Notes: a model not told the origin generated them from the sequence alone. A DNA stretch of 42,817 nt from Caballeronia glathei (GCF_000698595.1 NZ_JFHC01000069.1:1-42817), one strand, 5' to 3'; numbered from the stretch's first letter, positions 32,456-42,180 are shown. Made by a program: numbers and translations.

Positions 32456-33502
32456 TCAAGCCTCGACGTTTACCGGGCCGAACGAAACGACACCGGTACT
32501 GCCGTCGGGTCGCTTGAATAGCGTCGCGAGATCGCCATTTACACCGTGGCTCGCGATCGACAGGGGCTGCGTGAAACCCACCGTTAGGGTGGCGGGCGTG
32601 GCATGATTCCGATTCGGCACCCGATCTCCGGGCTTCGCACCGGCATCCTTCGCCGCGTTTTCCGTTTGCGCGGCACTGGCCGCAAGGCGCAGCAAATCGA
32701 GTGCCGTACTTACGCCGTGTAGCGTCGGGTGCCCAAGTCCGGCGATCAGCCCGCGCAGACGGCTACCTCCGTCGTCGTTAGTGCCGTCAGGATTCTGGTC
32801 CGGCCCGACTGTTGCCGTATTGCCTGGTGGGAGGGAAGTAGCAAGCGCGCCGGGGGTTGCAGCATAGATAACCGCCGAGGACGCGGACAGCCACTGGTTT
32901 TCGAGCGAAACCGACAACGCACCGCTATCGGGATCAAATGTTATCGACACCGAACCTGCACGTGCATTGACTATCGACGACGACGCCGACAGCGTCGTCC
33001 CATAACCGGCCGATACGGCAATATTGCCGATAAAGGCTTTAGAGAAACCGATTACCGTCGACGATTCGGCAGAGGTCACGGCGAAGCTTGCATTCAGGCT
33101 GATAGAACCGCCTTTTGCCAGTTGTTCGCCAAAATTCGCACTGACTGCTTGGGCTTGCTGCGCCGGAAAACCGCTTTCCACAAGCAAGTTTTGAAGCGCA
33201 CCGCTCAGTTCGCGGTCAGCGGTGGCCGTCATCTCTCGGTGCCCGGTCGCTGGATCGACAGTGGTTGCAGTTTGCACGATCTGCCCTAAGGCAGCCTCAA
33301 ACTGGCTGATGTTGGCCGTCGCGACCGGCAGAGCAATCGCCTGAAGCATTTTCTGCACTTCCTGCATTTGGCCGATATCAGCTTGGCCGATCTCCAGCCC
33401 TGCCGATTGACTGGATTTCCGCCCGGCGCTGACGGACGTAGGCGAAATACTCTGCAAGCCCGGTAACCGGGCGTCGGTGATGCTGCTGATCGGTGAGGAC
33501 AT
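32456..33502 (-). CDS. Ser/Ala/Thr-rich protein without cysteine
   Basis: A 348-residue protein, unrecognised. It has no cysteine and one tryptophan, and is rich in Ser, Ala, Thr and Gly (SIVNARAGSVSITFDPDSG; PGALATSLPPGNTATVG). The N-terminus MSSPISSITDARLPG is Ser-rich with no Sec signal; a Gln-rich helical stretch follows (GQMQEVQKMLQAIALP). Lack of cysteine and a Ser-rich unstructured N-terminus are common in proteins exported by type III or other one-step systems, so secretion is a possibility, but no secretion gene is in the window. The start at 33502 was chosen over 33592 on composition; no ribosome-binding site is clear at either. Confidence 0.65.
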   Translation of the reverse strand: MSSPISSITDARLPGLQSISPTSVSAGRKSSQSAGLEIGQADIGQMQEVQKMLQAIALPVATANISQFEAALGQIVQTATTVDPATGHREMTATADRELSGALQNLLVESGFPAQQAQAVSANFGEQLAKGGSISLNASFAVTSAESSTVIGFSKAFIGNIAVSAGYGTTLSASSSIVNARAGSVSITFDPDSGALSVSLENQWLSASSAVIYAATPGALATSLPPGNTATVGPDQNPDGTNDDGGSRLRGLIAGLGHPTLHGVSTALDLLRLAASAAQTENAAKDAGAKPGDRVPNRNHATPATLTVGFTQPLSIASHGVNGDLATLFKRPDGSTGVVSFGPVNVEA

Positions 33503-34254
33503 TTGCGTGTGCCAGGCGTGATTATGTATTCGGGATATTCTGTCGCGCCGCTGAGCAACGAAAGCGCAATACTCACAGAAAGATATCGACAAAAACCTTG
33601 CGGGGCTTTAGCTCAAACGACGCATTTTTTTTGCGCCCGTTGCGGCATCGCCGTGCGCCTGAGCGTCCGCCGGTGGAATGCTTCAGCCGAAAGAGACAAT
33701 CGCACAGGCATGGTTAGAAAAGGGGGGCGTCAGAGACCGGAAACTGCCAGGCGCTCCCGGTCAGAGCGCGGCGAATTCCTGACTCATCTGCCGAGCCCGC
33801 TTCACCTCGTCGCTCTGCAGGTAGTTGTTTTTTTGATTTGATTCGGCTTCCGGAAACATCCTGAGATTCGACCGACGCCTGAAGTCCGTTGGCAAGCGGT
33901 CATCATCCGCTGACTGGCGAACGTCTCTTACTGGCCGACTGCGCCCCATGCGATGACTATGACCCCGATCCTCGTGACTTACGGCCGGATAGCGCTCGCG
34001 CCGAGGATGCCCATCAACGTCCGAGCGTTTCGCTGTCCTTGGTCCTCGAAAATGTTCTCTACACCGACAGCCGCTAATTCCCCGCCAGTGGTCAACGGGC
34101 CTCTCCGTCGGCGGCCATTGCGTCGGGCAGTTCCGCATCTGCCTGCGATGCAGCAGCGGCACCCGCGTCTTTGACGAGCCGGTCTTATGACTGAAAGCTT
34201 TGGTAAGTGTTCGACCAACACCGCAGCGTTATCAGCGGTGAGGATCAACCCATT
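33503..34254. other. 752-bp region with decayed coding traces
   Basis: No intact gene. On the minus strand a reading MILTADNAAVLVEHLPKL begins at 34248 and loses frame, and further along VENIFEDQGQRNARTLMGIL ends at about 33979; together they may be remnants of one lost gene. On the + strand near 33640, FFCARCGIAVRL has a lone CxxC. None of these is complete or recognised. Confidence 0.4.
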
Positions 34255-35859
34255 CTACGCAACAAGCATCGCCGCATCGCCCACTGGGGATACGGGCGGG
34301 TGCACGGCCGGCGGCGGTTTTTTGTTCGACGAACTCCATAACCTGGCCAGCTCGGCGATGCGCGAAGGGCGTTGATAGAGATAGCCCTGGCCGAGCCGTA
34401 CGCCTGCTCGCGCTAACGCGCCGTGGTGCGCGTCCGTTTCCACCCCTTCGGCGATCACTTCCGTATCGAGGTGGCGTGCAAACGACGCAATGCCTCGGAC
34501 TAACTGGATATCCTGTTGTGCGCCGCTGGCGACGAACTGCCGGTCAATCTTGACGAAGTCGAAACGCAACCGACGCAACAGGTCGACATTGCTATGCTCG
34601 CTACCGAAGTCGTCGATGGCGAACTTCACTCCGTTGGCGCGCAATGTCGAGAAGGCCTTGCAAACGCTTTCATTGCTTCGTAGCTGTCCACGCTCGATAA
34701 TTTCGAGAACGACCTGCGGACGCGCGGGAATGGCGGCAAGCTCGGAAACCATCTCGGCGGCGAAGTTTTCTTGATGCACATGGCGGGGCGCAACATTGAC
34801 GGCGACGTGCCACGACGCCGGTGCGCCGATCGACGTGACTTCTGTCAGCGCGGTCCTGAGAACGAAGAGCGACACCGGCCCGATCAACGCGCTGTTTTCG
34901 ATCACTTCCATGAAGGCGGCGGGCCCTTGGCGACCCCAGCGAGGATGGTCCCAGCGCAGCAACGCTTCGACGCCGACCCATTGGCGTGATGCGATATCGA
35001 TCACCGGCTGATAGACGAGATAGAACTCGTTGCGCCGCAGCGCCCGCGCTGCGGCACGCACCAGCCGACAGCGCTGTGCTACGCCTTGAAACTGCCACCC
35101 CGCGACAAGAACTGCCATGCTCAGCAAAAGCGCAACCAGATCGAATCCGACAGTGGTGCCGAGCACCCAACTTGGATTGGCCATGGTGATCACCGTCAGG
35201 GGCCAGCTGGGCGACTGCACGCCCGTTCCTAGTGCGCCGAGCGAGGCGCTGCTGGAAAGCGGCTCAAAACCGTTGGCTTCGGTGATGACGCCGGAGCCTT
35301 CCACGGCGAGACTTGACTGGCTGCTCCTGCCCAAGCTTCCTTGCGACAGCATGTTGGCCAGATACACCTGATCGATCAAGTAGAGCAGGCCGTTACCGTC
35401 CCCACTGCGATCGAACATCACCAGAACCGGCACGTTTGCCCGATACGGTGTTTGCGGCAACAGCCCGAGTTGTTGGGCTTGCGTGGACGGCTTGAGGTAC
35501 GCGGCTAGCGGCTTTTCGATCAAACCGTGCGTGGACGAGCAGTACAGGCGGCCGCCTTTGACGAGGACCACGGCCCGCACATAAGGAAGGGATAGGCTCA
35601 CGGCTCGTAGCCGAGGTAGCGCCTGATCGCACGGCTCTCCTACGAGCGGCAACGCCTGCGCGCCCCGGGCGAGCAGGCTGTCGAGCATGCTGGTGACCGG
35701 GCGCACAATGTCTCTGGCCACCGCTCGTTCCCGTTGCTGGACCGCCACCCCGACAGCCCAGTGCGCGCACGTGACCGCTGCAATAACCGCCAACATCCCC
35801 GGCAACACGAAGGCGAGCGGCAATCGTTTCGTCCAGTGAAGGCTGTGCTTTTGAACCAT
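34255..35859 (-). CDS. CSS-motif EAL-domain c-di-GMP phosphodiesterase
   Basis: A 534-residue inner-membrane protein. TM1 is at about residues 13-38, a periplasmic CSS domain at 40-235 with C77 (GEPCDQAL) and C107 (GRLYCSSTHG), TM2 at about 238-256, and a cytoplasmic EAL domain at 275-505. EAL residues needed for hydrolysis are present: E298 (VEALLRW), N355, E386, D416-D417 (IDDFGS), K437 (VKIDRQF), E471 (AEGVE) and Q491 (LGQGYLY). In CSS phosphodiesterases the periplasmic cysteines form a disulfide that restrains activity, and their reduction raises it. The product should lower c-di-GMP in response to periplasmic redox state. No partner cyclase is nearby. Confidence 0.94.
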   Translation of the reverse strand: MVQKHSLHWTKRLPLAFVLPGMLAVIAAVTCAHWAVGVAVQQRERAVARDIVRPVTSMLDSLLARGAQALPLVGEPCDQALPRLRAVSLSLPYVRAVVLVKGGRLYCSSTHGLIEKPLAAYLKPSTQAQQLGLLPQTPYRANVPVLVMFDRSGDGNGLLYLIDQVYLANMLSQGSLGRSSQSSLAVEGSGVITEANGFEPLSSSASLGALGTGVQSPSWPLTVITMANPSWVLGTTVGFDLVALLLSMAVLVAGWQFQGVAQRCRLVRAAARALRRNEFYLVYQPVIDIASRQWVGVEALLRWDHPRWGRQGPAAFMEVIENSALIGPVSLFVLRTALTEVTSIGAPASWHVAVNVAPRHVHQENFAAEMVSELAAIPARPQVVLEIIERGQLRSNESVCKAFSTLRANGVKFAIDDFGSEHSNVDLLRRLRFDFVKIDRQFVASGAQQDIQLVRGIASFARHLDTEVIAEGVETDAHHGALARAGVRLGQGYLYQRPSRIAELARLWSSSNKKPPPAVHPPVSPVGDAAMLVA

Positions 35860-36121
35860 GAAATTGACGCCTCATTTCGCGTGGCTTGGAGGGCACACTG
35901 ATACCCCGATACGCGAAATGGCACAGAGTAATAGTTACCTTATCGCGAAAACTGGCATAGCATTTATTGCATATCGGCATCGTGAGCGTTTACTTAAACG
36001 AAGTAAACCCTGATTTGGTGCAAATGCGACAGCGCAGGTCTAGCCCGCCGCAATGACGATAGTCCGCGAGCTTCTTTCGTATGATAATTCTCCTTCTTGC
36101 CACCCATACGAGGACGGAAGA

Positions 36122-36382
36122 ATGCTCGAAACCGACGGACTGAACAAGCTGACGCGGCAACTTCAAGAAGCGTCCCGCGTCTTTAAATCGCTGGGCGGGG
36201 AACTTGCCCACGTCACCGTCGTGCCGGGCGATCAGGACAGTGTGCAGGCGGCCATCCGGCAGGTGGAAACGTCCATCGACCAGAAGGCGGCGCCTTTTCA
36301 GGGCAATGAGTTGGTGGAGTCGATGGTCAAGCAGTTGAAGAAACGCTATCGCGACGAGCTCATCAGGCGCGGACAGGCCTGA
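36122..36382 (+). CDS. small hypothetical helical protein
   Basis: An 86-residue soluble protein starting MLETDGLNKLTRQLQEASR, with a helical N-terminus, a strand pair (GELAHVTVVPGDQDS) and a basic C-terminal helix (MVKQLKKRYRDELIRRG). A GGACGGAA ribosome-binding site precedes ATG 36122, favouring this over the frame's earlier start at 36053. It is divergent from the EAL gene and immediately upstream of the IS21 remnant. Function unknown; size and charge resemble small phage- or plasmid-borne proteins. Confidence 0.65.
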   Translation: MLETDGLNKLTRQLQEASRVFKSLGGELAHVTVVPGDQDSVQAAIRQVETSIDQKAAPFQGNELVESMVKQLKKRYRDELIRRGQA

Positions 36383-36476
36383 GCCCGAAACGGACCTTCC
36401 ATTGAGCATCTTCCGCTAATTCATCGGAGGCACCCATGACGATCACGATTCGCGCGGGCTCGCTATTCGATAGCAG

Positions 36477-36700
36477 GCCAATCTCTTCTTTCAGGTGATC
36501 GCCAAACGATACGAGCGCGGCAGCCTGATCGTCACGAGCAACCTGCCGTTCGGGCAATGGGACCAGACGTTCGCTGATGATGCGACGCTCACTGCTGCGA
36601 TGCTCGATCGGCTATTGCACCACGCTCACGTCGTGGCAATTCAGGGGGAGAGCTACCGGCTACGAGAGAAAAGGGCGAGCCGGATTGGTCGCGAAAAGAT
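36477..36700 (+). pseudogene. istB: istB C-terminal fragment (IS21-family helper ATPase)
   Basis: The reading ANLFFQVIAKRYERGSLIVT, then SNLPFGQWDQTF and MLDRLLHHAHVVAIQGESYR, is the C-terminal third of IstB: the AAA+ sensor-1 Asn in TSNLPF and the C-terminal HAHVV...SYRLRE block. The Walker A and B parts are missing and homology begins sharply at about 36477. IstB delivers the IS21 transposase IstA to its target. No istA is visible, so the element is dead. The element's right end follows at 36740-36829. Confidence 0.85.
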
Positions 36701-36739
36701 CGTCCACAACAAGGGAGAACGCCACCGGCTGAGAGCGGC

Positions 36740-36829
36740 CGGCACCGCAATAACACTACAAGTTGGTGTAGTAAATCTGAAGTGCCGATGCCGCGAAAAC
36801 TGTATCAATTCCGGAGTGCCGTTGACACA
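36740..36829 (+). mobile_element. probable right end of the IS21-family remnant
   Basis: Downstream of the istB fragment two near-identical 10-mers, AGTGCCGATG (36781-36790) and AGTGCCGTTG (36815-36824), occur 34 bases apart in direct orientation, and the region ends GTTGACACA, i.e. TGTGTCAAC read inwards. IS21 elements have ends beginning with TGT and several repeated transposase-binding sites, so this is the likely boundary. The left end was not found. Confidence 0.5.
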
Positions 36830-37308
36830 GTACCGGGACGCGCTTGCGCGCCAGCGCAGCGGCGACGCTGACCCTCAACTCCTGTGGCAGATAGCCGTTA
36901 AGCCGGTCTTCCGTGCACGGCCAGAAAACCGCCTTCGGTCGCACCTTCGATCGACCGGAGAGGACGTGGTTACGAAGGACAACTACAACGGCTCCTGGCA
37001 TAGTTGTTTATCGTTGGAAGCCTTAATGCCCCCAAAAAATCCTGCGTGTTCCGAAGAACGCGCGCGGGCTGAATCAAGAGAAGGCTGTTACCGGCTCAGG
37101 CATAAAAGACGACTGGCGCAAAGCGGTCGCGACACCGCTCGACGGCTCTTGTGGCGCGCCTACTTGCAAGTCGTTGACTTTCCGGGAGGCGTAGGTGCGC
37201 CTTTCGTAGCGCCCTGCGGCGGCACGCCTGTGGTAGTGATGAGTGAAAGATGAGGGGAGTTGCGTGCTCAAGGAGCAACTACTGCGATGCGATAGGAAAC
37301 GTCCGGCT
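36830..37308. other. 479-bp stretch without a recognised gene
   Basis: Long open frames exist but none has a recognised motif or ribosome-binding site. A short hairpin, TGCTC-AAG-GAGCA, lies near 37265, without a T tract on either strand. It separates the IS21 remnant from the 3' end of the beta-propeller gene. Confidence 0.45.
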
Positions 37309-39018
37309 TCACACCGGCTTCCATCGATACATCATCACCTTACCGCGCGCATCCTCTTCGACGAACACCAGGTATTCGCCGTTGCTGCGCCGAACCGCGC
37401 TCACGCCATTCGCGACATCGACGAAGCCCGACGTGCGGCCGACCTCGGGCCCCGGCTTGATCACGCCGACTTCGCTGCCGCTCGCCTTGTCGTATACGTG
37501 CACGATGCCCACCGGCTCGACGGCGAACACATACGCGCCCTCGACCGTCACGCCGATCACCGTCGCGCCCGGCTGCGTCCCCGTCTGCCACGGCAGCGCG
37601 ATCGTATAGCGCTGCACGGGCTTGCCGGTCGACCACTTGTCGTAGCGTGCGAGCACGCGCCCCGCTTCCTTCCAGTAGCGCGCATCGACGCCCGCCTGCG
37701 GCGTATAGCCGGTCACATACAGCGAATCGGTTGCGGGTTCGTAGATCGCGCGGCGCACGTCGCTGAACGGTGGCGGCACCGGATACGCGGTCATGTCCGC
37801 GTAGCGGTAGATCGGGTTGCCGCTCCGATCCAGCCCGCCGAAGCGCAAGCGATAAATGCCTTGGCCGTTGCGCGCACGCCAGACGTCGCCGTTGCTATCG
37901 ACCCACCAGCCCCAGCCGTGGGCGAGCAGGTTGCCCGTCGAATTCACGCTGAATTCGGCGGCTTCGAAGCGGCCGTTGCCGTTCGCGTCGCGCCAGATCC
38001 AGTCGCCATCGGGCGGCGCATTCGGCACTTTCGCGACCGCGCGCTCGTCGCCCGCGATGAAGCCTGCGGGAATCGCCGTTTCGCCGTCATGCGCGGCATC
38101 GAAGCGATAGATCGCCAGGTGGTCCGCGTACATGTCCGTCAGGAACAGAAACGTGCGGCCTTTCAGGCGGCGTGCGATCGGCAGGCCCGGCGGCCAGCGG
38201 TCCGTATAGAAGACCGGGTCCTGCGGATACCTGAAGCGGTTCGACAGGAAGCCGACGTACTTCCATTGCTGCCCGGCCGGCTTCGACAGATCGAGCTCGA
38301 AGCGCTTGTTGCCGGTATAGACGCTGTCGGGTCGCGCCGGATCGACCCACGCGCCGTCGACGAATAGCAAACCTTGCACCTGCCAGCGCTGCCGGCCGTT
38401 GGGCGCATAGCTCTCGAGCGACGCGCCGAACGTCTCGCCCGGTGCGTCGTAACGCGGCCCGAGCCCGTTGCTCGCGACATAGACGTTGCCGTGCGCGTCG
38501 GCGCCGACGCCGGTCAGTCCGTTGAAGCGCCGCGGACCCGCCCGGCCCGCGGCGCCCGAGAAGATCCCGCCGCGCTCGCCGAGCGTGCCGCATGCCTGAT
38601 AGCGCCCGTTCCTCTTGCTGAAGATCAGCACCTGCTGGCGCGGCCCGTTATCGGCGATCAGCACGCGTCCCTGGGCATCGACGGCGACGTCGGTCGCGAC
38701 CGTGTCGTCCGGCAGCGGCAACGTGTCATCGAGGTGCTGGCCGCTCGCCGTGTAGTGCGCGAGGTGCGGTGTGCCGCTGCGCGCGTCGGTCAGCACCCAC
38801 AGCGTGCCGTCGCGCTCGAGCGCGAGGTGCGCAGCATCGTGCGCCGGCCAGGTCGACTTGCGCAGCTGCGATTGCGCGTCGTAGACCTCGATCCGGCCGC
38901 GCGCGGGATTCGCGACATAAAGCGTCGAATCGCTGGCGGCGAGGCCGGTGATTTCCGCGCTCGCGTCGCCCGGTACGTCGTTCACCATCAGGAAGCCCAT
39001 ACGCGGGAAATCCGTCAC
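37309..39018 (-). CDS. NHL/SGL-type beta-propeller protein with a calcium-loop insert
   Basis: A protein of about 569 residues from GTG 39018. It is built of propeller-type repeats: ITGLAASDSTLYVANPARGR, then DVAVDAQGRVLIADNG, GVGADAHGNVYVASNG and later blades. Residues 344-356 (DANGNGRFEAAEF) fit an EF-hand/dockerin-like calcium loop, with Asp/Asn at alternate positions and Glu at the end. Such proteins are usually exported, yet no signal peptide is seen; upstream the frame is open only to a TGA about 12 codons away (LNIFELLPLYVV precedes), so the N-terminus is either truncated or cytosolic. It has very high GC. The function is unknown: binding of sugar or protein is usual for this fold. Confidence 0.75.
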   Translation of the reverse strand: MTDFPRMGFLMVNDVPGDASAEITGLAASDSTLYVANPARGRIEVYDAQSQLRKSTWPAHDAAHLALERDGTLWVLTDARSGTPHLAHYTASGQHLDDTLPLPDDTVATDVAVDAQGRVLIADNGPRQQVLIFSKRNGRYQACGTLGERGGIFSGAAGRAGPRRFNGLTGVGADAHGNVYVASNGLGPRYDAPGETFGASLESYAPNGRQRWQVQGLLFVDGAWVDPARPDSVYTGNKRFELDLSKPAGQQWKYVGFLSNRFRYPQDPVFYTDRWPPGLPIARRLKGRTFLFLTDMYADHLAIYRFDAAHDGETAIPAGFIAGDERAVAKVPNAPPDGDWIWRDANGNGRFEAAEFSVNSTGNLLAHGWGWWVDSNGDVWRARNGQGIYRLRFGGLDRSGNPIYRYADMTAYPVPPPFSDVRRAIYEPATDSLYVTGYTPQAGVDARYWKEAGRVLARYDKWSTGKPVQRYTIALPWQTGTQPGATVIGVTVEGAYVFAVEPVGIVHVYDKASGSEVGVIKPGPEVGRTSGFVDVANGVSAVRRSNGEYLVFVEEDARGKVMMYRWKPV

Positions 39019-39335
39019 GACATAGAGCGGAAGTAATTCAAAAATATTCAGCGCTCACGCCGCGCCAAAGTGGTGAAACGCAGCGCACATCGGCCATCCG
39101 TGCCGCCTGCCTGCATTGACCCCGTTTTGCTCAGTGCGAGCGATATCCGGGCCGTCCGGTCGTAACCGCCGTCTTCAAAAACATAAATAAAACAGAATTG
39201 TTAGAAAATTATTCAGCACTTCACATCTTTCCTCTGAACAATTAAAACCTTGTTCTAATGGCGTTGAAGAGCGGCGCCGTTTTTGTGAACCCTTTCGCCT
39301 ACTTATTGATTGCTCGACGCCGCGGGGATTTTCGA
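39019..39335. other. 317-bp intergenic region, partly AT-rich
   Basis: Divergent between the propeller and the acyltransferase genes. The part 39180-39260 is strikingly AT-rich (AAATAAAACAGAATTG and similar runs) in an otherwise GC-rich region and probably holds the acyltransferase promoter, though no clean -35/-10 pair was chosen. A codon frame runs from ATG 39258 into the acyltransferase but lacks family homology. Confidence 0.5.
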
Positions 39336-40489
39336 ATGAAAGAGACCAGCGTTTTGAACAACCAGCATTACCAGCAGCTCGATGCGTTACGCGGCATCGC
39401 AGCGCTGATGGTGGTTGTCAACCATTTCGTGCTGCTCGGTCCATTATTCTGGATCATGAAATCGCCGTTAAGGGTGACGGCGTTGGGGCATGAAGCAGTC
39501 ATCTTCTTTTTGTACTGAGCGGGTTTGTGCTCGCGTTGCAATTGCGGTCGAGCCGACAAGTGCCATATCACGATTACCTGATCAAGCGCATCTGCCGAAT
39601 TTACCTGCCCTATCTCGCCGTACTTGTCGTAACTTTTTCGATCGTCGATGCGATTTCGGTGCAATCGGTAAATTGGGCAGGCGGCTGGTTTAATCAGATC
39701 TGGAGCGGGCCATTTACCGGCACCGAAATCGTCGATCATTTGATTTTTATCGGCCAATTCAAAGCCTATCAGATGGTTCCGGTCATCTGGTCGCTGATTT
39801 ACGAGGCGCCCATCTCGCTGATCATGCCGCTGGTCGTGTTTCTAGTGGCGCCGGTGTCCGCGCGCACGGCGCTGCTGGCCGCGCTCGCGATGTCGGGGCT
39901 GTCGTTCGTGTTACTTGGGACTGAAGGCGGCGAACCGTTAAGCGCGAACTTCGAAGGCGACTGGCCGATGACGCTGCACTACCTGAGCATGTTCATCGTC
40001 GGCTCGACGCTCGCGATTCACCGCGCGTCGTGGCGTCAGTGGCTGATGAAGGATGGACGCACGCGCATCGTGTTTGCGATATCGGTCGTGCTGTACTTCA
40101 CGTCGCGCTCGGTGCTCTCGATCACGATGAGCGCGCTCGGGCAGTGCGTATTCGACTGGCTCGTCGCGGCGGGCACGGCCGGCCTCATCAGTACCTCGCT
40201 CGTGTCCGCGCGTTTTGCGTCGGTGCTCGCGCTGCGGCCGATCGCGTTCCTCGGCATGATCTCGTATAGCCTCTATTTGACGCACGCGGTCGTGCTGCTG
40301 ACGGTGGTCCACCTGATACCTTCGGCCGATTCGATGTGGCGCACCATCGTGACTGCCGCGCTTCTCGTCATCCCGGTCGCGACGGTCGTGCACTTCGCGA
40401 TCGAGCGGCCCGCGATGATGCTCGGCCAGTTCCTGACGCTGCACCGGGGCAGAACCGCCGCTGTGCAGCGCGCGAACCAGCCGTTCTGA
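39336..40489 (+). pseudogene. acyltransferase-3 family membrane protein, frameshifted at a T run
   Basis: An OafA/YrhL-type O-acyltransferase broken by one base. The first part reads MKETSVLNNQHYQQLDALRG with the family motif RGIAALMVVVNHF (the His is catalytic) and stops at 39516-39518. Adding one T to the five-T run at 39507-39511 gives HEAVIFFFVLSGFVLALQL and joins it to the second part, which runs intact to 40489, giving a normal ~384 residues with about ten membrane helices. KRICRIYLPYL holds the conserved Arg. These enzymes acylate surface polysaccharides in the inner membrane. The single homopolymer break could be a sequencing error. The start has GGGGA upstream. Confidence 0.85.
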
Positions 40490-40510
40490 TCGCGCGCCGG
40501 CCGCGCGCGG

Positions 40511-41575
40511 CTATGCGAGCGCCTGCCTGCGGGTCGAGACAAGCGCGAGATAACACAACGCGCCGATCGCTCGTGCGGGTGACGTCGCGCCCAGATTCGG
40601 CAGCCCTGATTGATTGCCTGATACGCGGCGATGCCGATCGCCCACGCGATAAACGCGCTCACGTGCCGCCCGCCGAGCAGCCAAAGCGGCCCTGCCAGTC
40701 GGTGAGCGCCGCGGCATCGATGCGGCGCTTTCTGACGATGACGTGATTGACTCGCACGACGCCGAACAGTGGCGCGAATACCGAGCCGATCGGCAGCGGG
40801 AAGTTCTGGTACTGCGCCATCGGCACGGCGAGCGCAATCGCCGTGCCCAGCACGCCGTACGCGGCTGACAGTAGCAGCAGCTCGAGGGGGTCCAGAACGT
40901 GCCGGTCGAGACGGCGGCCGAGTGGACGTCGGCGAACGCGTTGTCGGTTTCGTCGATCAGCACCAGCAGCAGCGCGAGGCCGCCCCCCGCTTGCGCGAGC
41001 GCGGTGGTGAACAGCGCGTCGCCGCCGCCCGCAGCGAGCCCGTACACCGCGCGGAGCGTAGAACCACACGTTCGCATTGCCGTAGCCGAGCAGCGTGCCG
41101 CGTAACGTCTCGCCGGCGCGCCGGCCGAAACGCGTGAAGCCGGCGATTAGCGGCGGCCACGACAACGGCATCGGCACCCCCAGATCGATCGCGACGCCGG
41201 ATGACATCTCGCCGGTGCCGGGGCGGTGCAGCAGCACGCCGATGTCGTGTTCGCCAGCACCGCCCACGTGAGCTCAGCCTGCGCCCGCAAGCAGCAGCCA
41301 GATCCCCCACGGGCACGGAAAGCGCCTTACGAACGACGGCGGACCGCTGATCGCGAGCAGCGTCGCGAGTACGCCGAAGATCACGGCCCAGATCAGCGGC
41401 ATCGAGATGCAGAAGGCATGTTTAGCGAGCGTCCGCGGAATCGCGCATCACGATCACTTCGAACGCGTCCTACCCTACGAGTTGGATCGCGCGTTCAGCA
41501 CGGCCTGCATCGAGGCGCCGCGCACGCCGAGCGTCGGCCGCAGCGACGACATCGCCGCGAGCCCCGCTGTCCATG
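40511..41575 (-). pseudogene. cytX: cytX, hydroxymethylpyrimidine transporter, decayed
   Basis: Segments in shifting frames together spell an NCS1-family CytX: SSLRPTLGVRG and QLVG near 41470-41560, DAFEVIVMRDSADA near 41440, LIWAVIFGVLATLLAISGPP near 41360, then FVRR...PWGIWLLLA, further on LIDETDNAFADVHSAAVS near 40930, AQYQNFPLPIGSVFAPLFGV near 40780, and AFIAWAIGIAAYQAI before the stop at 40511. At least four frame changes and an in-frame stop are needed, and the N-terminal ~100 residues are missing. An intact CytX would bring the thiamine precursor HMP in. It converges on the acyltransferase gene. No thiamine riboswitch was seen upstream. Confidence 0.8.
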
Positions 41576-42180
41576 CCGTTCGATCGCAAATGCCGATTGG
41601 AGCGTCTCGGCCGATGAAGCGACCTCCATCTCCGCGATTTTCAACGCCCGCTTCCAGGGTCCATCCGTCGCCTGGAATGTCCAAACCCGGTCGCCAGCGA
41701 AGGTCGCTTATTGGCCCGGCCGTTGACGGTCGATCGGAGAAGGACCCGGCGCGGCTCTTTGCCGGCGACAATTTCATATCGCGACCAGCACTCCTTATCC
41801 GCCAGGGTTCGGCGCGCTTTCAGTCAATCATTGCAATACGTACTGCGGGTTTTTACTAGTAAAGAAATTTGAGTCGCTGCCGTAATCGCATACAGACTAC
41901 TTACTAACGGAAACGGATCCTTTGGTCGCGTCAGAGCTAACGTTTGCGCGAAAATTGTGGCCGATTTGATACGTCATTCAACGATCCGTATCACCTGTTC
42001 TGAACAAGTATCAGTCGCGCTCTGCGCAGCGCTTTGTGGTGGCCGGCGAGAGTATTTGACCGCTCGCAGGCTCGGCGGTGTTGGAAAAGTCGTTAACGTA
42101 TTTCGAACGGGTTATTGAGTGAGCAAGTCAGGCAGCTCATGACATGCAGGGCTTTCAGCGGATCGATAAAGGAGACGAAC
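41576..42180. other. 605-bp stretch without a recognised gene
   Basis: No gene is recognised between the cytX remains and the next small gene. The bases 41840-41990 are AT-richer and could hold a promoter for the gene at 42181. The minus strand near 41600-41760 is open, but it does not read as the missing N-terminus of CytX. Confidence 0.45.

Noticed and set aside
33600..33640. GGGGCTTTAGCTCA looks like the 5' end of a tRNA
   Set aside because: No anticodon arm, T-arm or matching 3' acceptor strand follows; the similarity stops after the D-arm start.
37250..37285. Hairpin TGCTC-AAG-GAGCA as terminator of the propeller gene
   Set aside because: No T tract follows it in the direction of the propeller gene.
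41780..41860. THI-box-like bases (GAACC ... GGATAA) upstream of cytX on the minus strand
   Set aside because: The conserved TPP riboswitch core and stems could not be traced; the match is a few bases only.
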